A DNA stretch of 62,000 bases from assembly GCF_964340395.1 (NCBI RefSeq), contig NC_135555.1, positions 2,750,001 to 2,812,000 of the forward strand, read 5' to 3'. Below the pieces are notes generated by a model. That model made no database searches. It was not told the DNA's origin and saw nothing but the letters and a program-made list of their open reading frames with translations. This document shows, in pieces, positions 28,201-34,853 of this stretch. A program made the translations under genes and the position numbers. Every line of letters begins with the position of its first letter. Within the stretch, counting starts at the first letter, position 1. The DNA comes from Glandiceps talaboti (taxonomy: Eukaryota; Hemichordata; Enteropneusta; Spengelidae).

Positions 28201-31200
28201 CTACCCAGAATAAAAAAATTGAATTCTGAACCTTATGCCTACTGTCAACTCCAGGATAATATGTATAAGCTTTCATTAAATATGAGAAAGAATTTAGAAA
28301 ATATCACAACATTTGGTGAATACCAGTTTATTTGCTTGGAATGTAAATAAAACTGAAGAGTGTCTCCTACTCTATCCTGTAAAGTTTGGGTCTGTTTATG
28401 TATACTTGTAATTTAACTGCTTCATCTGTGTGCAGGTCAGGATATGTCTGTGTGTGTGTGGTGGTGGGGGGGGGGGGATACGAAAGAAAACATTTTTTTT
28501 TGTCATGAGCTTAGGCCTAATAAAAAAATTTGTGTGGTTCCGATTACATTCATTTTTAAAATAGGTTGGGTAGGTAGATTTTTTAGTTTATTTTATTATG
28601 TATTTTTTTTCTGAGAGAGTGTCTAGTTCAGGTTTTCCATTGTTTTCCAAATGGTCTACGTGTTGTGCATTTCTTCCTATCAGATGTACAGTCATTACAG
28701 ATTGGAAGAACAGTTTTATTTTGTCTTTTTAAGTTGGTCAGTTTCCGCATCCACTATTTCTCATGAGACTTCACACAATTTTTGCGATTTTATTATTTTT
28801 TTCTCAAATACGTAAAAAAAAGTTTGGGGTCGGCAGTGAAAAGCTAGGTGGGGTCGGGTAACCAGAACCAAACAATTATTTTCATAGGCCTTATGTAGCA
28901 CTCTCATACAGTCCTTCAGGAACTGACACCCTTTCACTATGTCAAACTCATAAGCTTGATTTTGGCAGCTCTATCTATTGCTATGTTTCTCATGGCCAGA
29001 CAGATCCAGTATTCCTTGAATCTAACTAAAAAAAAGAGTATAACTTCCCCTACAGCCATATCAGAACAAAAATAACACAACTTTAGTGAGGCCAAGCCAT
29101 TTCTAAGGCATGTATGGATATAAATTGAAAACTTCATAAACATGTACACACATACTTTTTTTAACCGACCGACCGATCCATCATTCTTAAAGTCACCCTT
29201 ATAAGCACATAAATATTGTTGTGTAGATCTTCCAAACTGTCCTTAGGGGTAAGATCAATAGTTTAATGTAGGAAAACAAACTAAATTGTTTCAGACAGCA
29301 CAATCGATTTTAATTCAGTATGTAGTAGTATGTAGTGCTATGAATGCAAAGCCAGTATGTAGTAGTATGCAGTGCTAGGAATACAAAGCCAGTATGTAGT
29401 AGTATGTAGTGTTATGAATACAAAGCCAGTATGTAGTACTATGAATACAAAGCCAGTATGTAGTAGTATGTAGTGTTATGAATACAAAGCCAGTATGTAG
29501 TAGTATGTAGTACTATGAATACAAAGCCAGTATGTAGTAGTATGTAGTGCTATGAATACAAAGCCAGTATGTAGTAGTATGTAGTGTTATGAATACAAAG
29601 CCAGTATGTAGTAGTATGTAGTGTTATGAATACAAGCCAGTATGTAGTAGTATGTAGTGCTATGAATACAAAGCCAGTATGTAGTAAGTATGTAGTGCTA
29701 TGAATATAAAGCCAGTATGTAGTAGTATGTAGTGCTATGAATATAAAGCCAGTATGTAGTAGTATGTAGTGTTATGAATACAAAGCCAGTATGTAGTGAG
29801 GAAAACAATAGTTCTTTTGTTGACACTTTACTTATTTTGGTGCCATACATTTACTATAGTGAAAATTCTATTTCTAAATTTGACATTTTTTGTACTAAAC
29901 AGATTCATCGAAAGTAAAATCGTTTTTGTAGGATGAGCAGTAAAATGGCTCACCCCACCCCCCTTACAAGAATTCATTTTTTTTATCCTACATTGAACTA
30001 TTGATCTTGCCCCTTACTATAATTTGAATTCTGTTTCAGAAGCTAAGGTTTCCTCCCCAATAAATAAAACTGTGTTATTAATTTCAATCAGAATTTCCCC
30101 TGAAGGTGTGGACATAGTACTAGATTGTCTATGTGGTGATGATACAAACAAAGGCTACAGTCTCCTCAAACCTATGGGCAAATATATTCTATATGGTAAG
30201 TTATATATTCTATATGGTAAGTTATTCTTGAAGATAATTCAGTCTTTTCAAAACCCGTCATGAATTGTAACATGATTTGTCAATAAAAACTCTGAAATGC
30301 TGTGAATTTCTCATATTGTGGATGAATGTATAAATATAATGTGGTCAAGTTTAAGTGTAAAAAACTACTTCATTGCATGCCATTGGGTTTTCTAATGCTG
30401 AATTGCAAATATTAACAATTGCTACCCTCAACCATGTCAATACAGTTGTTACTTGGACCAATAAAAATATAAATACATGGTGTGAGTTAATGTTTTGGTG
30501 ACTTTGTACAGTGATATTTTGATGGTGTTCTTGTGTTTTATTGGTTGATTTACTCTCGTTTCATCCATCAATGATGTGATATATTTTTGACCGACAACAA
30601 AATCTTGTATGTACTTGGTATGTTTTTAGTACAGTAGTCTTCGTGAGATATTTTTAAAAGAATGCTTACAACTGATAATTAGTACATTCTTCCTCTGTAG
30701 TTAGGGCAACCCCCTAGTAGTACTTTTTGGCATTAGGGGCACCCCCCCCCCCCCCCCCCGTAGTAATTTTGGCATTAGGGAAGCTCCCCAAAGACCTTGC
30801 ACAAAAATTACTGACCCTCCTCTGTCATTGGAATGTAGTGATAGAAAATATCATGGCACAAAATAGTGGCCTTTCCTCCAAGTACTTGCACCCAACAATC
30901 AGCAGCCCTGATGAGATCACGATTTCATTATGTGATATACTTTTGGATACAATCAGTGTACACAATGGTGCATGGTTGAAAAAGTTACTTAGAATTAGAT
31001 TATGCTAATGATTTGAGATGCGAATCGATACAGACACACGCAAACGTTAGATATATGTCGTTACAATAGACAGTATGCAATGTTGACGGTCACTGTCAGA
31101 CATCAAAAATATTATAACGTAAATAAACACGGAAATTGTGTCCTGCAGGGGACTGGCATTACAGTGTACACTGTAACACATACATATATAGTGACAAATT

Positions 31201-34200
31201 ACGGTTAGCACACGTACGCGGTTGAGTATCTATGGCTATGCTGAGGTAATACATAGATTAAATGTGCTAAACATGTGTTTCCATGGTTTGAACGACGCGT
31301 TTCATTGACAAAATTGAAAATAAATAATCGCAGGCCCGCCTTACCTCGCTTTTGCATGGCCTTCCGAATCAGCTGGTGAGTCATGTGACCGTAGGTCAAA
31401 GGTGAATAAATGTATCGAGGTTATAATTTACATGAAGTGAAGCAAAGAGTTGTGGGAGAAACACATTTTTGCCAATTTTCCCCTCTTTTGAGTATCTTTC
31501 GCGTGAGATAGTGATTGCTTTAGTGTATATTTAAAAGGCTTTATAACAATATCGAAAACAATGCTCCGTAATGGCTGAAACGACTGTTGTACTTAGGAAG
31601 CCCTACAACTACAAAAACTGTACATAATGAATCGATAGCTTGGTATATATACTTACGGCGCGCCCCTTAAACTTTAAGATCATACTTTTAGGGATCATTT
31701 CTATAGTATGTGTCGTATCCACATCACTCAAAAGTGATCATAGCTTAAACCACGACGACGAGACAAAGTGTTCTCTTCTGAGCGCGAAGCGGATCTAGAG
31801 TGTCACTTCTCAGTGACTCGCTCTTGATCATTGATGAACGTTCCTCTCTTCCTTTTGCGAGGAGTGGAGGAAGAGAACACATTCTGAGTGGTTGTCCCCC
31901 CCCCCCCCCCCTTCTCTATGAAATCAAAAATTAGAACTGAAATATTTTCATATCATTCCTGATGAGAGTCGCTGCAATAAAGGACATCTTTCACAGCCAC
32001 AGATGTAACACTTTAATTTTACTAGGCATTCCGTATTTTACTGTTGTAAACAACCCAACTGGTGTTTCTGCTCGATTGTCTTATTATAATAACTAATTTA
32101 AATTTTGTGTTTTCTAGTTTACAAAGTAACTTAAGTCTGTCTACATCATGAACTGTGGTATTGCTTACCATTTTGCAGCTATTTATTTCAATAATTCGGT
32201 GAACAAGTATTGAACTTGGAATACGCAAACATCAAAAACAAAACTATGTCTCGAAATCGGTCATATTTTACATGTACTACTACAGCTCGCTATGCTTTCC
32301 AATGGCAAGAAACGTTAACAGTGGACTGTGAGGGCGTACATCACTCAATGCAATCATGTTATAAATTTCATTACTTTTTTCATCTATGCTCTTACAGGCT
32401 CTTCAAACGTTGTCACAGGAGAAACAAGGAGTTTCTTTAGTTTTGCCAAGGCTGTAAGTATGACTATTTTAGAGCTAGTCCAACTTTTAACAAGTATGAA
32501 TATGTAAAAAAAAAAAATCTTGAAAATTGTTTAAAGTTTAAACCAATTTCATGCAACCTAAATTACAAGAACATCACTGAGAATTCAACTCAAAACTCTA
32601 GCATTGTTCATTTGCTGCCAGTAGATGATGTGTAGATGGCATAATAGCAGATAGAGAGAAAACAATTATATTTTAAAATTTGGGTATATTTATTTTGTTT
32701 ACTTTTGTGCCGATTCCTTATTGAACAAATGTGTGTGTGTGTGTGTGTGTGCATGTGTACGTGCGTGTGTGTGTGTGTGTGCGTGTGCATGGGTGTGCGT
32801 GTGTGTGGTGCATGTGTGCTTGTGTGTGTGTATGTGTGTGCATGCATGCATGTGTGTGTGTGTGTGCATATGTGTGTGCATGACTATGTATATATATGTG
32901 TGTGTATTACAGAACTTGTATTTATTTACTTTCTTCTTTTTGTCCTAAGTGGTGGCAAGTTGACAAAGTGAATCCTCTAAAATTATATGATGAAAACAAG
33001 TCAATTGCTGGTTTTATGTTACAAAATCTCATCTTTAACCAAGGACGTCTAGATATACTACAGGATACAATGACTGAGGTACTCAAGTTGTACAAAGAAG
33101 GCAAAATCAAACCACAGATAGATTCTGTCTATGCCTTTGAAGAGGTTTGTCAATGATATTATTATCTTTCGATACTCAAACTATTTATAATTGAGATTAA
33201 TTTTTTGTACTATTATTTGAAAACAGATATAGTAATTTCCCACCAAAAGCAAGGATATTGCAGTGCAAGTTATTTGGTATGAATTGTATCATATGGTCTA
33301 CCTCAATCTGATTAAAATCTGATGTGGTGAAGGCAGCTAGATGCATTTATTTACCTCTGTTTCCACCATTTTGTGCTGTTGGTTTGTTTCATACTTTTAT
33401 TTTGAATATTTTTTAGAATTTTCCTCCCAGTAAAGGAGTGCAAACTGGTTTGAATCTGGGACTAGTTTCACTAAAAATGTAAATGTAAGAGAGAGGATAT
33501 TTTAAGAGGAATCTAATTCCAGAAAAGATACAAGAAAGAGAAGTGAGGAAAACAAGAGGAAAACATTGTCATAAACCAGAGGATCTAATGATGGTACATC
33601 TTTGATGTGTCAGACAATGATGAGAAGAAAATGATAACGTAAAGTTTAAGAGAAGAAAATGAGAATATAAAGTTTAACGATTGTATACATTGATTGTTTC
33701 TCTGTACCACAGATTGGTGAAGCTATGCTGAAATTACATGATAGACAGAATATTGGCAAAGTGTTGATTAGTCCATTGAAAGAAAAACAACCCCCTAAAG
33801 TAAGAACTTGTTGATTAATATTTGCATATTCTATCAATATTTAATTTGAGTGTGAGATGTTAGGTTTTAACAGAGAAATATCAGAATAATTTTTTTTTGT
33901 ATTTTCAATTGACATTCAAACAAAATGTGTAAGGATCTAAGAGAGGAGACTATTTTTCATTTAATAGTCACACTAAATGTGAGAGGTTAGGTTTTAAGAG
34001 AGAAGATTCTGGATGGGTACTGTGAAGTGTCCATAAAATGTATCGTTTAAAGAACACATGCCAGTTATACTCATCCCCCATTGTGTATGTTCCTGAGCTA
34101 CAATACATGAAAGAGGATTGTGGTCACTTAAATGATCAAGCTGGTGAAGACACACTAAAAGGGTTCCGATAAATGTCAAACGTGCAGGGCATTATGAGAT

Positions 34201-34853
34201 TACTGATCAACTCATTAAGGTCTATCTCTCTATTATGTTTCAACATAAGACCTACGTCCATGTCTGTTTTTATTTCAAAGAATGCCAATAATCCTGAATC
34301 GTAAAATTATATAAAAGTCCTTAGTAGAAAGAAATTGTCATATTGCATGTATTTTGTTGTGAAGATACTTGTGAACTTGCAGGGATTAGTATGTAAATGT
34401 GAACTAGAAATTGATGAAAAGGTCGTCTAATGTTGTCAAAGATCAAATAGACTTTTTTGTAAATCCCAGTAGAATGGAAACATATCATATATTTCTATTT
34501 TTCTATCGATAATGTTTCAAAATAAATCACAATACATACAGGAATTGATTAATTTTCAAAAGCATTCACAAAATAAACAAAAATTCATAAAAAGAAAATA
34601 GCAGGGAGCCATTCCCAGCGCAAAAAAACCAACAACAACAACAACAACAACAACAAGAGAACCACAAAAAATGTACTTAAAATGTACAGATTATGATTAT
34701 TGAATCTAATGTCATAAAAGTCATCTGTCAGTATTTTCTATAGATTTTTACTAGACTATTTTTCTCCTTCTGAAGGAGGGGGAAAAACCTGTTGAGAATG
34801 TAGCAGAAAGTGAAGCTAGTCCAGAGAATCCAGCTGTTGAAGAAGCAAAATAG
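2990..34853 (+). CDS. VAT1L: VAT1L-like (synaptic vesicle amine transport protein 1-like) quinone oxidoreductase-family protein, complete gene, 9 coding exons
   Basis: Coding exons: 2990-3171, 21618-21747, 25498-25713, 27504-27649, 30092-30195, 32398-32453, 32950-33144, 33713-33799, 34776-34853. They join to 1194 nt, 397 residues plus TAG, with every junction GT-AG and in frame. The protein is a zinc-free medium-chain dehydrogenase/reductase of the quinone oxidoreductase group: an acidic variable N-terminus (1-25), a GroES-like domain with VVLTGFGG (28-35), CGMNFYDLMVRQG (61-73) and GFECSGEVEAIG (86-97), then the Rossmann fold with HSAGGAVGCAVAQL (170-183), FGTAS (193-197), GVDIVLDCLCGDD (230-242) and GSSNVVTGETRSFFSFAKAW (260-279). 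Human VAT1L and VAT1 are 419 and 393 residues. The DNPPKTPLV, DCLCGD and WWQVDKVNPLKLYDENK blocks resemble VAT1L more than VAT1. An invertebrate may carry one gene ancestral to both. Substrate and biochemical role are poorly defined even in vertebrates. Confidence 0.95.
4660..4820. mobile_element. 161-bp palindromic MITE-like element with 25-bp perfect terminal inverted repeats
   Basis: The 25 bases at 4660-4684 (beginning agagaaacatcaaattgaag) are repeated in perfect inverted orientation at 4796-4820. Between them is a 111-bp unrelated core. A short hairpin-capable element with perfect ends and no coding capacity fits a non-autonomous DNA transposon. No clear target-site duplication was seen. 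Confidence 0.6.
6263..6945 (+). repeat. Two diverged direct copies of a ~340-bp repeat ending in an (ACAG) tract
   Basis: Copy 1 (6263-6601) and copy 2 (6602-6945) share gtcg(t/c)accactttagac, ttcaggacaRgtgc, gcattcttgagatatagcct and cgtttgaattgagc in the same order with period about 339. Copy 2 runs into a cacagacagacacacagac tract at 6942-6977. The layout suggests a tandemly duplicated or doubly inserted transposon fragment; class unknown. Confidence 0.7.
7199..7239. repeat. (CA)n microsatellite, about 40 bp
   Basis: About 20 uninterrupted CA dinucleotides in VAT1L intron 1. Three degenerate cagtttatgtacaca phrases follow at about 7335-7480. Confidence 0.95.
9430..9640 (+). repeat. Dispersed repeat family A, forward diverged copy
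   Basis: Contains the family landmarks caaaatggccaccaaatact, ctccatggga and gctttcatatggca in the same order as the copies at about 22712-22960, 24345-25091 (reverse) and 35826-36081 (reverse). An open frame through it is incidental. Probably a non-autonomous transposon; ends not defined here. Confidence 0.55.
10883..11170. repeat. Three ~101-108-bp tandem copies
   Basis: The phrase gactacMcctcactattgtt recurs at 10891, 10992 and 11100, each followed by the aaagacacctgRcatgtg and gttgccatggatRtgg blocks. Copies are about 90% alike by eye. Confidence 0.9.
11345..11526. repeat. Two and a half ~70-bp tandem copies
   Basis: Units read aaatatctttgtattcagcc, tagttgttttgtttgcttta, then acaaggaaaatcctcact. 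The array is followed at once by poly(T) and an ACAT microsatellite. Confidence 0.85.
11566..11673. repeat. (ACAT)n microsatellite with a (GCAT) interruption
   Basis: About 108 bp of CATA tetramers, broken by catgcatgcatgcatgc at about 11608-11624. Confidence 0.95.
11935..12125. repeat. Degenerate ~55-bp tandem repeat, about four copies
   Basis: Recurring ttcaggtttcat and Ycaagaaattttggcat phrases, with substitutions and small indels. The array is old. Confidence 0.6.
12273..12559. repeat. 287-bp inverted repeat (about 85-bp arms, about 115-bp spacer)
   Basis: The left arm (12273-12357, starting tatggaacagaaatcagttg) recurs inverted at about 12475-12559 (ending ctgatttctgttccata). There are a few mismatches and one short indel over about 85 bases. 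In an intron 1 transcript it would fold into a long hairpin. It is MITE-like, but no target duplication was recognised. Confidence 0.8.
13539..13738. repeat. (TTTA)n and (ACATA)n short tandem repeats
   Basis: A TTTA tract at 13539-13564, then an acataacataacataac tract and a gtatgttgtatgttgtatg run at about 13683-13738. Simple sequence. Confidence 0.85.
13839..14147. mobile_element. ~309-bp MITE-like element with ~24-bp imperfect terminal inverted repeats
   Basis: The left end, ccggttccaagatgcattgt, is matched in inverted orientation by cgcaatgcatcttggaacca at the right end (about 14127-14146). The core is non-coding and moderately CpG-containing. No target duplication was verified, so the boundaries are approximate. 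Confidence 0.5.
14508..14720. other. CpG-richer patch with a direct repeat
   Basis: The phrases ctagtacgcatgcacgtc and tgactacgcatgcgcattc are each followed by tatatactatgca about 76 bp apart. CpG density is clearly above the surrounding intron. It could be an element fragment or a regulatory patch; there is no direct evidence for either. Confidence 0.4.
16021..16103. repeat. Four perfect 20-bp tandem repeats
   Basis: The unit atttcccatatttgggcagt is repeated four times without mismatch. Each unit contains the palindrome cccatatttggg, which resembles a CArG box (CC, six A/T, GG), so the array looks like clustered SRF/MADS-type sites. That reading is inference only. Confidence 0.9.
16628..17030. 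mobile_element. 385-bp palindromic MITE with 9-bp target-site duplication (Mutator-like)
   Basis: The element at 16637-17021 is bounded by tagactctctcacag and ctgtaagagagtcta (inverted repeats) and flanked by the exact direct repeat tcacaagac at 16628-16636 and 17022-17030. Almost the whole element is self-complementary. Near the centre about 39 bases on each side of a short tccgagggg loop are perfectly complementary. The outer arms are less perfect. It is CpG-rich and non-coding; reading frames on both strands encode the same peptide because of the palindrome. A 9-bp duplication with long inverted repeats is typical of Mutator-like (MULE) elements. A TA-duplication (mariner) reading is possible but explains less. 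Confidence 0.8.
17590..18118. repeat. ~40-bp minisatellite, about 13 copies
   Basis: Units of the form tgattgcaaccaagtatg followed by tttaaaatatgacattctgagt, with a 2-bp length variant (attttctgag) scattered among them. The variant pattern shows the array grew by local duplication. Confidence 0.95.
19253..19618. repeat. 50-bp minisatellite, about 7-8 copies
   Basis: The phrase gatttgaatggaa recurs at 19253, 19303, 19353, 19403, 19453, 19503, 19553 and 19603, an exact 50-bp period. The outer copies have diverged most. Confidence 0.95.
20258..20292. repeat. G-rich low-complexity tract
   Basis: A G14 run followed by gggtgggtggggggt. The G-runs could form a G-quadruplex on the plus strand, that is, in the VAT1L pre-mRNA. 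Confidence 0.85.
20310..20410 (+). repeat. Partial copy of repeat family D (MITE right end)
   Basis: Shares agatgtttgagaNNNtcagacRaaagctat and ttaatRccagacttcaaaaa, then ggtaactttattcc, with the element at 35079-35390. It has one internal unit instead of four. Confidence 0.6.
20685..20870 (+). repeat. Dispersed repeat family C, copy 1
   Basis: Landmarks gaaYtgtattgaat, acataatatggWacaataaat and aacatgtacaat occur in the same order as at 61185-61345. Class unknown. Confidence 0.55.
21618..21747 (+). CDS. VAT1L: VAT1L exon 2 (residues 61-104)
   Basis: Acceptor attttag|t and donor cag|gtaaaa. Encodes GMNFYDLMVRQGAIDNPPKT (62-81) and PLVLGFECSGEVEAIGEGVT, the GroES-like core that includes the conserved GFECSG turn. 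The phase fits both neighbours. Confidence 0.96.
21885..22130. repeat. Degenerate ~55-60-bp tandem repeat
   Basis: About five copies of gtttgaaactagcatcagat-like phrases with spacing that has drifted. Old and diverged. Confidence 0.6.
22712..22960 (+). repeat. Dispersed repeat family A, forward copy
   Basis: Starts near ggggtcgccatacaaatt and contains aaatccaatatggctgctga, cttccatacggcaaagtttg and ttgtccccaaggaat. Reverse-oriented relatives lie at 24345-25091 and 35826-36081. Probably a non-autonomous element about 250 bp long. Confidence 0.7.
23835..24211 (+). mobile_element. PIF/Harbinger-like MITE, copy 1 (371 bp plus TTA target duplications)
   Basis: The element 23838-24208 begins ggcataacaaaaaaaattgt and ends aacaattgttttttctaggcc, imperfect inverted repeats of about 34 bp. 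It is flanked on both sides by TTA. A 3-bp TWA duplication with GGC/GGG ends is the PIF/Harbinger signature. It is non-coding. A second copy in the same orientation lies in intron 4 (28514-28890), aligned over its whole length. Confidence 0.75.
24345..25091 (-). repeat. Dispersed repeat family A, reverse copy, split by a retrotransposon insertion
   Basis: The two halves, 24345-24491 (tgcctcggggacagattt to cttgttttcaa) and 24970-25091 (tcaaagaaattgac to gtatggtgaccctgc), together match the uninterrupted copy at 35826-36081. The junction lies exactly where the retrotransposon fragment sits. Confidence 0.75.
24492..24969 (-). mobile_element. 5'-truncated non-LTR retrotransposon 3' end nested in family A repeat
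   Basis: On the minus strand it reads ELGDEYHYILVCPAFKEFRH, then KFIKSYYYTKPNTLKFEELL, then NCKYYTETLAKFAKIIMTKF and a stop near 24793. This is the familiar DExHYLxxCPxFKxxRxxYI...KFxxLL C-terminal segment of L1/CR1-type elements. An untranslated region and an AAT/AAATA-repeat tail follow. The 5-bp direct repeat ttcaa at 24487-24491 and 24970-24974 is the probable target duplication. The piece is about 480 bp, so most of the element is missing. Confidence 0.75.
25498..25713 (+). CDS. VAT1L: VAT1L exon 3 (residues 105-176)
   Basis: Acceptor tgtactag|att and donor gtg|gtaagt, phase 0 at both ends. Encodes IGNNVIAITNYGAWSELVTV, then MPDGMSFDDAAALPISYATA, GNLKKGKSLLVHSAGGAV. The exon ends inside the glycine-rich nucleotide-binding loop; the rest is in exon 4. 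Confidence 0.96.
25714..27503 (+). other. VAT1L: VAT1L intron 3
   Basis: 1.79 kb with no recognised exon. The only clear structure is a 41-bp direct duplication at about 26640-26720. Reading frames at 26806-27238 are AT-rich and match no family. Confidence 0.85.
26640..26720. repeat. 41-bp perfect tandem duplication
   Basis: The phrase cattcatccacattacaggg plus cctaccaagatggagatgt occurs twice at 26641 and 26682 with no mismatches, implying a recent duplication. Confidence 0.95.
27504..27649 (+). CDS. VAT1L: VAT1L exon 4 (residues 177-224 and two bases of codon 225)
   Basis: Acceptor ttcttag|gga and donor aa|gtaagtc. Encodes GCAVAQLSKLLEDITLFGTA, then SAHKHEALKDNWQHLIDRSQ and QDYHQEVK. It covers the second half of the nucleotide-binding loop, the FGTAS strand and the HEALK helix typical of VAT1-family proteins. 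Confidence 0.96.
27722..27868 (+). pseudogene. Decayed tandem copy of VAT1L exon 4 3' half with its splice donor
   Basis: The stretch aaacatgacgccttgaagga, then catgtctggcaacataattagttgat, copies exon 4 coding sequence starting at 27573. It continues through a second aaaaa|gtaagt donor at 27789 and into intron sequence (gtgactct, cctaggcaac, tctcaaatttcat) matching 27650-27730. Relative to exon 4 it has lost about 24 coding bases and carries an in-frame TGA, so it cannot encode an alternative exon. The exon-half, donor and intron start were therefore duplicated together and the downstream copy decayed. Confidence 0.8.
28446..28480. repeat. (GT)/(G)n low-complexity tract
   Basis: tgtctgtgtgtgtgtggtgg followed by a G12 run. 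Confidence 0.85.
28511..28893 (+). mobile_element. PIF/Harbinger-like MITE, copy 2 (377 bp plus TTA target duplications)
   Basis: Element 28514-28890 starts ggcctaataaaaaaatttgt and ends caaacaattattttcataggcc, flanked by TTA on both sides. It is colinear with copy 1, sharing gtaggtagatttttta, cagattggaagaacagtttta, tttccgcNtccactatttct and ggtggggtcgggtaacc. The right end is the imperfect inverse of the left end. Confidence 0.75.
29317..29800. repeat. ~37-bp minisatellite, about 13 copies, with a nested 10-11-bp subrepeat
   Basis: The unit is agtatgtagtagtatgtagt followed by gYtatgaatacaaagcc. Each unit contains two or three gtatgtagt subunits, and some copies lack one. The higher-order structure grew from a short motif. 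Confidence 0.95.
30092..30195 (+). CDS. VAT1L: VAT1L exon 5 (residues 225-260)
   Basis: Acceptor tttcaatcag|a and donor tatg|gtaag. Encodes ISPEGVDIVLDCLCGDDTNK, then GYSLLKPMGKYILY; the terminal G begins codon 260. The donor region is duplicated: using the second donor (gtaag at 30217) extends the exon to 30216 and adds seven residues, GKLYILY, in frame. I give the first donor because it matches the family length. Confidence 0.93.
30182..30223 (+). repeat. VAT1L: Perfect 21-bp tandem duplication spanning the exon 5 splice donor
   Basis: Two identical 21-bp units, 30182-30202 and 30203-30223, each containing attctatatg|gtaagtt. They create two equal-strength 5' splice sites exactly 21 nt apart. 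Because 21 is divisible by three and no stop intervenes, both would keep the frame. Confidence 0.95.
30739..30760. repeat. Poly(C) tract
   Basis: About 20 consecutive C bases between two copies of a gtagtaNtttttggcattagg phrase. A reading frame beginning in it (MALGAPPPPPP) is an artefact of the tract. Confidence 0.9.
31010..31900. promoter_or_regulatory. CpG-retaining block in VAT1L intron 5, candidate cryptic promoter
   Basis: Clusters such as cacacgtacgcggttg, gaacgacgcg, cttacggcgcgcccc, cacgacgacgagac and gagcgcgaagcgg make this the most CpG-dense stretch of the introns outside the 16.6-kb MITE. In animals with mosaic methylation, retained CpG can mark an unmethylated promoter. On the minus strand an ATG at 31384-31382 starts MTHQLIRKAMQKR and meets a consensus donor g|gtaagg at about 31344. 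That would look like a first coding exon, but I could find no second exon or family. It may equally be a young transposon. Confidence 0.3.
32398..32453 (+). CDS. VAT1L: VAT1L exon 6 (residues 260-278)
   Basis: A 56-nt exon with acceptor cttacag|gc and donor gct|gtaagt. Encodes SSNVVTGETRSFFSFAKA after the split glycine, closely matching the VAT1L GSSNxVTGET block. Confidence 0.95.
32454..32949 (+). other. VAT1L: VAT1L intron 6 with a (GT)n tract near its 3' end
   Basis: 496 bp. A complex GT/GC/AT dinucleotide tract of about 180 bp occupies 32730-32911 and ends some 38 bp before the exon 7 acceptor. The branch point and pyrimidine tract (ttactttcttctttttgtcctaag) lie in the short remainder. 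Confidence 0.85.
32730..32911. repeat. Complex (GT)n microsatellite
   Basis: GTGTGT runs interrupted by gcatg, acgtgc and gtatg motifs. UG repeats in pre-mRNA near a 3' splice site are known binding sites for TDP-43/CELF-type proteins, so it could influence exon 7 splicing (inference). Confidence 0.95.
32950..33144 (+). CDS. VAT1L: VAT1L exon 7 (residues 279-343)
   Basis: Acceptor tcctaag|tgg and donor gag|gtttgt, phase 0 both ends. Encodes WWQVDKVNPLKLYDENKSIA, then GFMLQNLIFNQGRLDILQDT and KEGKIKPQIDSVYAFEE. Upstream Cys/Val-rich open frames come from the GT tract and are not part of the exon. Confidence 0.95.
33145..33712 (+). other. VAT1L: VAT1L intron 7
   Basis: 568 bp with a weaker gtttgt donor; no repeat or other feature recognised. 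Confidence 0.8.
33713..33799 (+). CDS. VAT1L: VAT1L exon 8 (residues 344-372)
   Basis: Acceptor gtaccacag|att and donor aaa|gtaaga. Encodes IGEAMLKLHDRQNIGKVLIS and PLKEKQPPK. The RxNxGKVL ending is the conserved last strand of the MDR fold. Confidence 0.95.
33800..34775 (+). other. VAT1L: VAT1L intron 8
   Basis: 976 bp. The only feature is a (CAA)n run of about 24 bp near 34634-34657; otherwise AT-rich unique sequence. Confidence 0.8.
34776..34853 (+). CDS. VAT1L: VAT1L exon 9, C-terminal tail and stop (residues 373-397)
   Basis: Acceptor ttctgaag|gag. Encodes the acidic tail EGEKPVENVAESEASPENPA, VEEAK, then TAG at 34851-34853. VAT1L proteins have similar acidic, disordered C-termini, so low conservation here is expected. 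The stop is followed directly by gtaagaat, a consensus donor. Confidence 0.88.
   Translation, partial: EGEKPVENVAESEASPENPAVEEAK

Larger units (their letters stand above)
27650..30091 (+). other. VAT1L: VAT1L intron 4
   Basis: 2.44 kb. Contains a decayed copy of exon 4 (27722-27868), a G-rich tract (28446-28480), a Harbinger-like MITE and a ~37-bp minisatellite. Nothing else is recognised in 27870-28440 or 28900-29310. Confidence 0.85.
30196..32397 (+). other. VAT1L: VAT1L intron 5
   Basis: 2.2 kb. After the duplicated donor it is AT-rich to about 30720, then has a poly(C) tract (30739-30760) and a CpG-retaining block (31010-31900) that ends in a second C-run (31896-31911). No conserved exon recognised. 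Confidence 0.85.

Noticed and set aside
32705-32971. Cys/Val-rich and His/Thr-rich frames
   Set aside because: Translations of the GT microsatellite.
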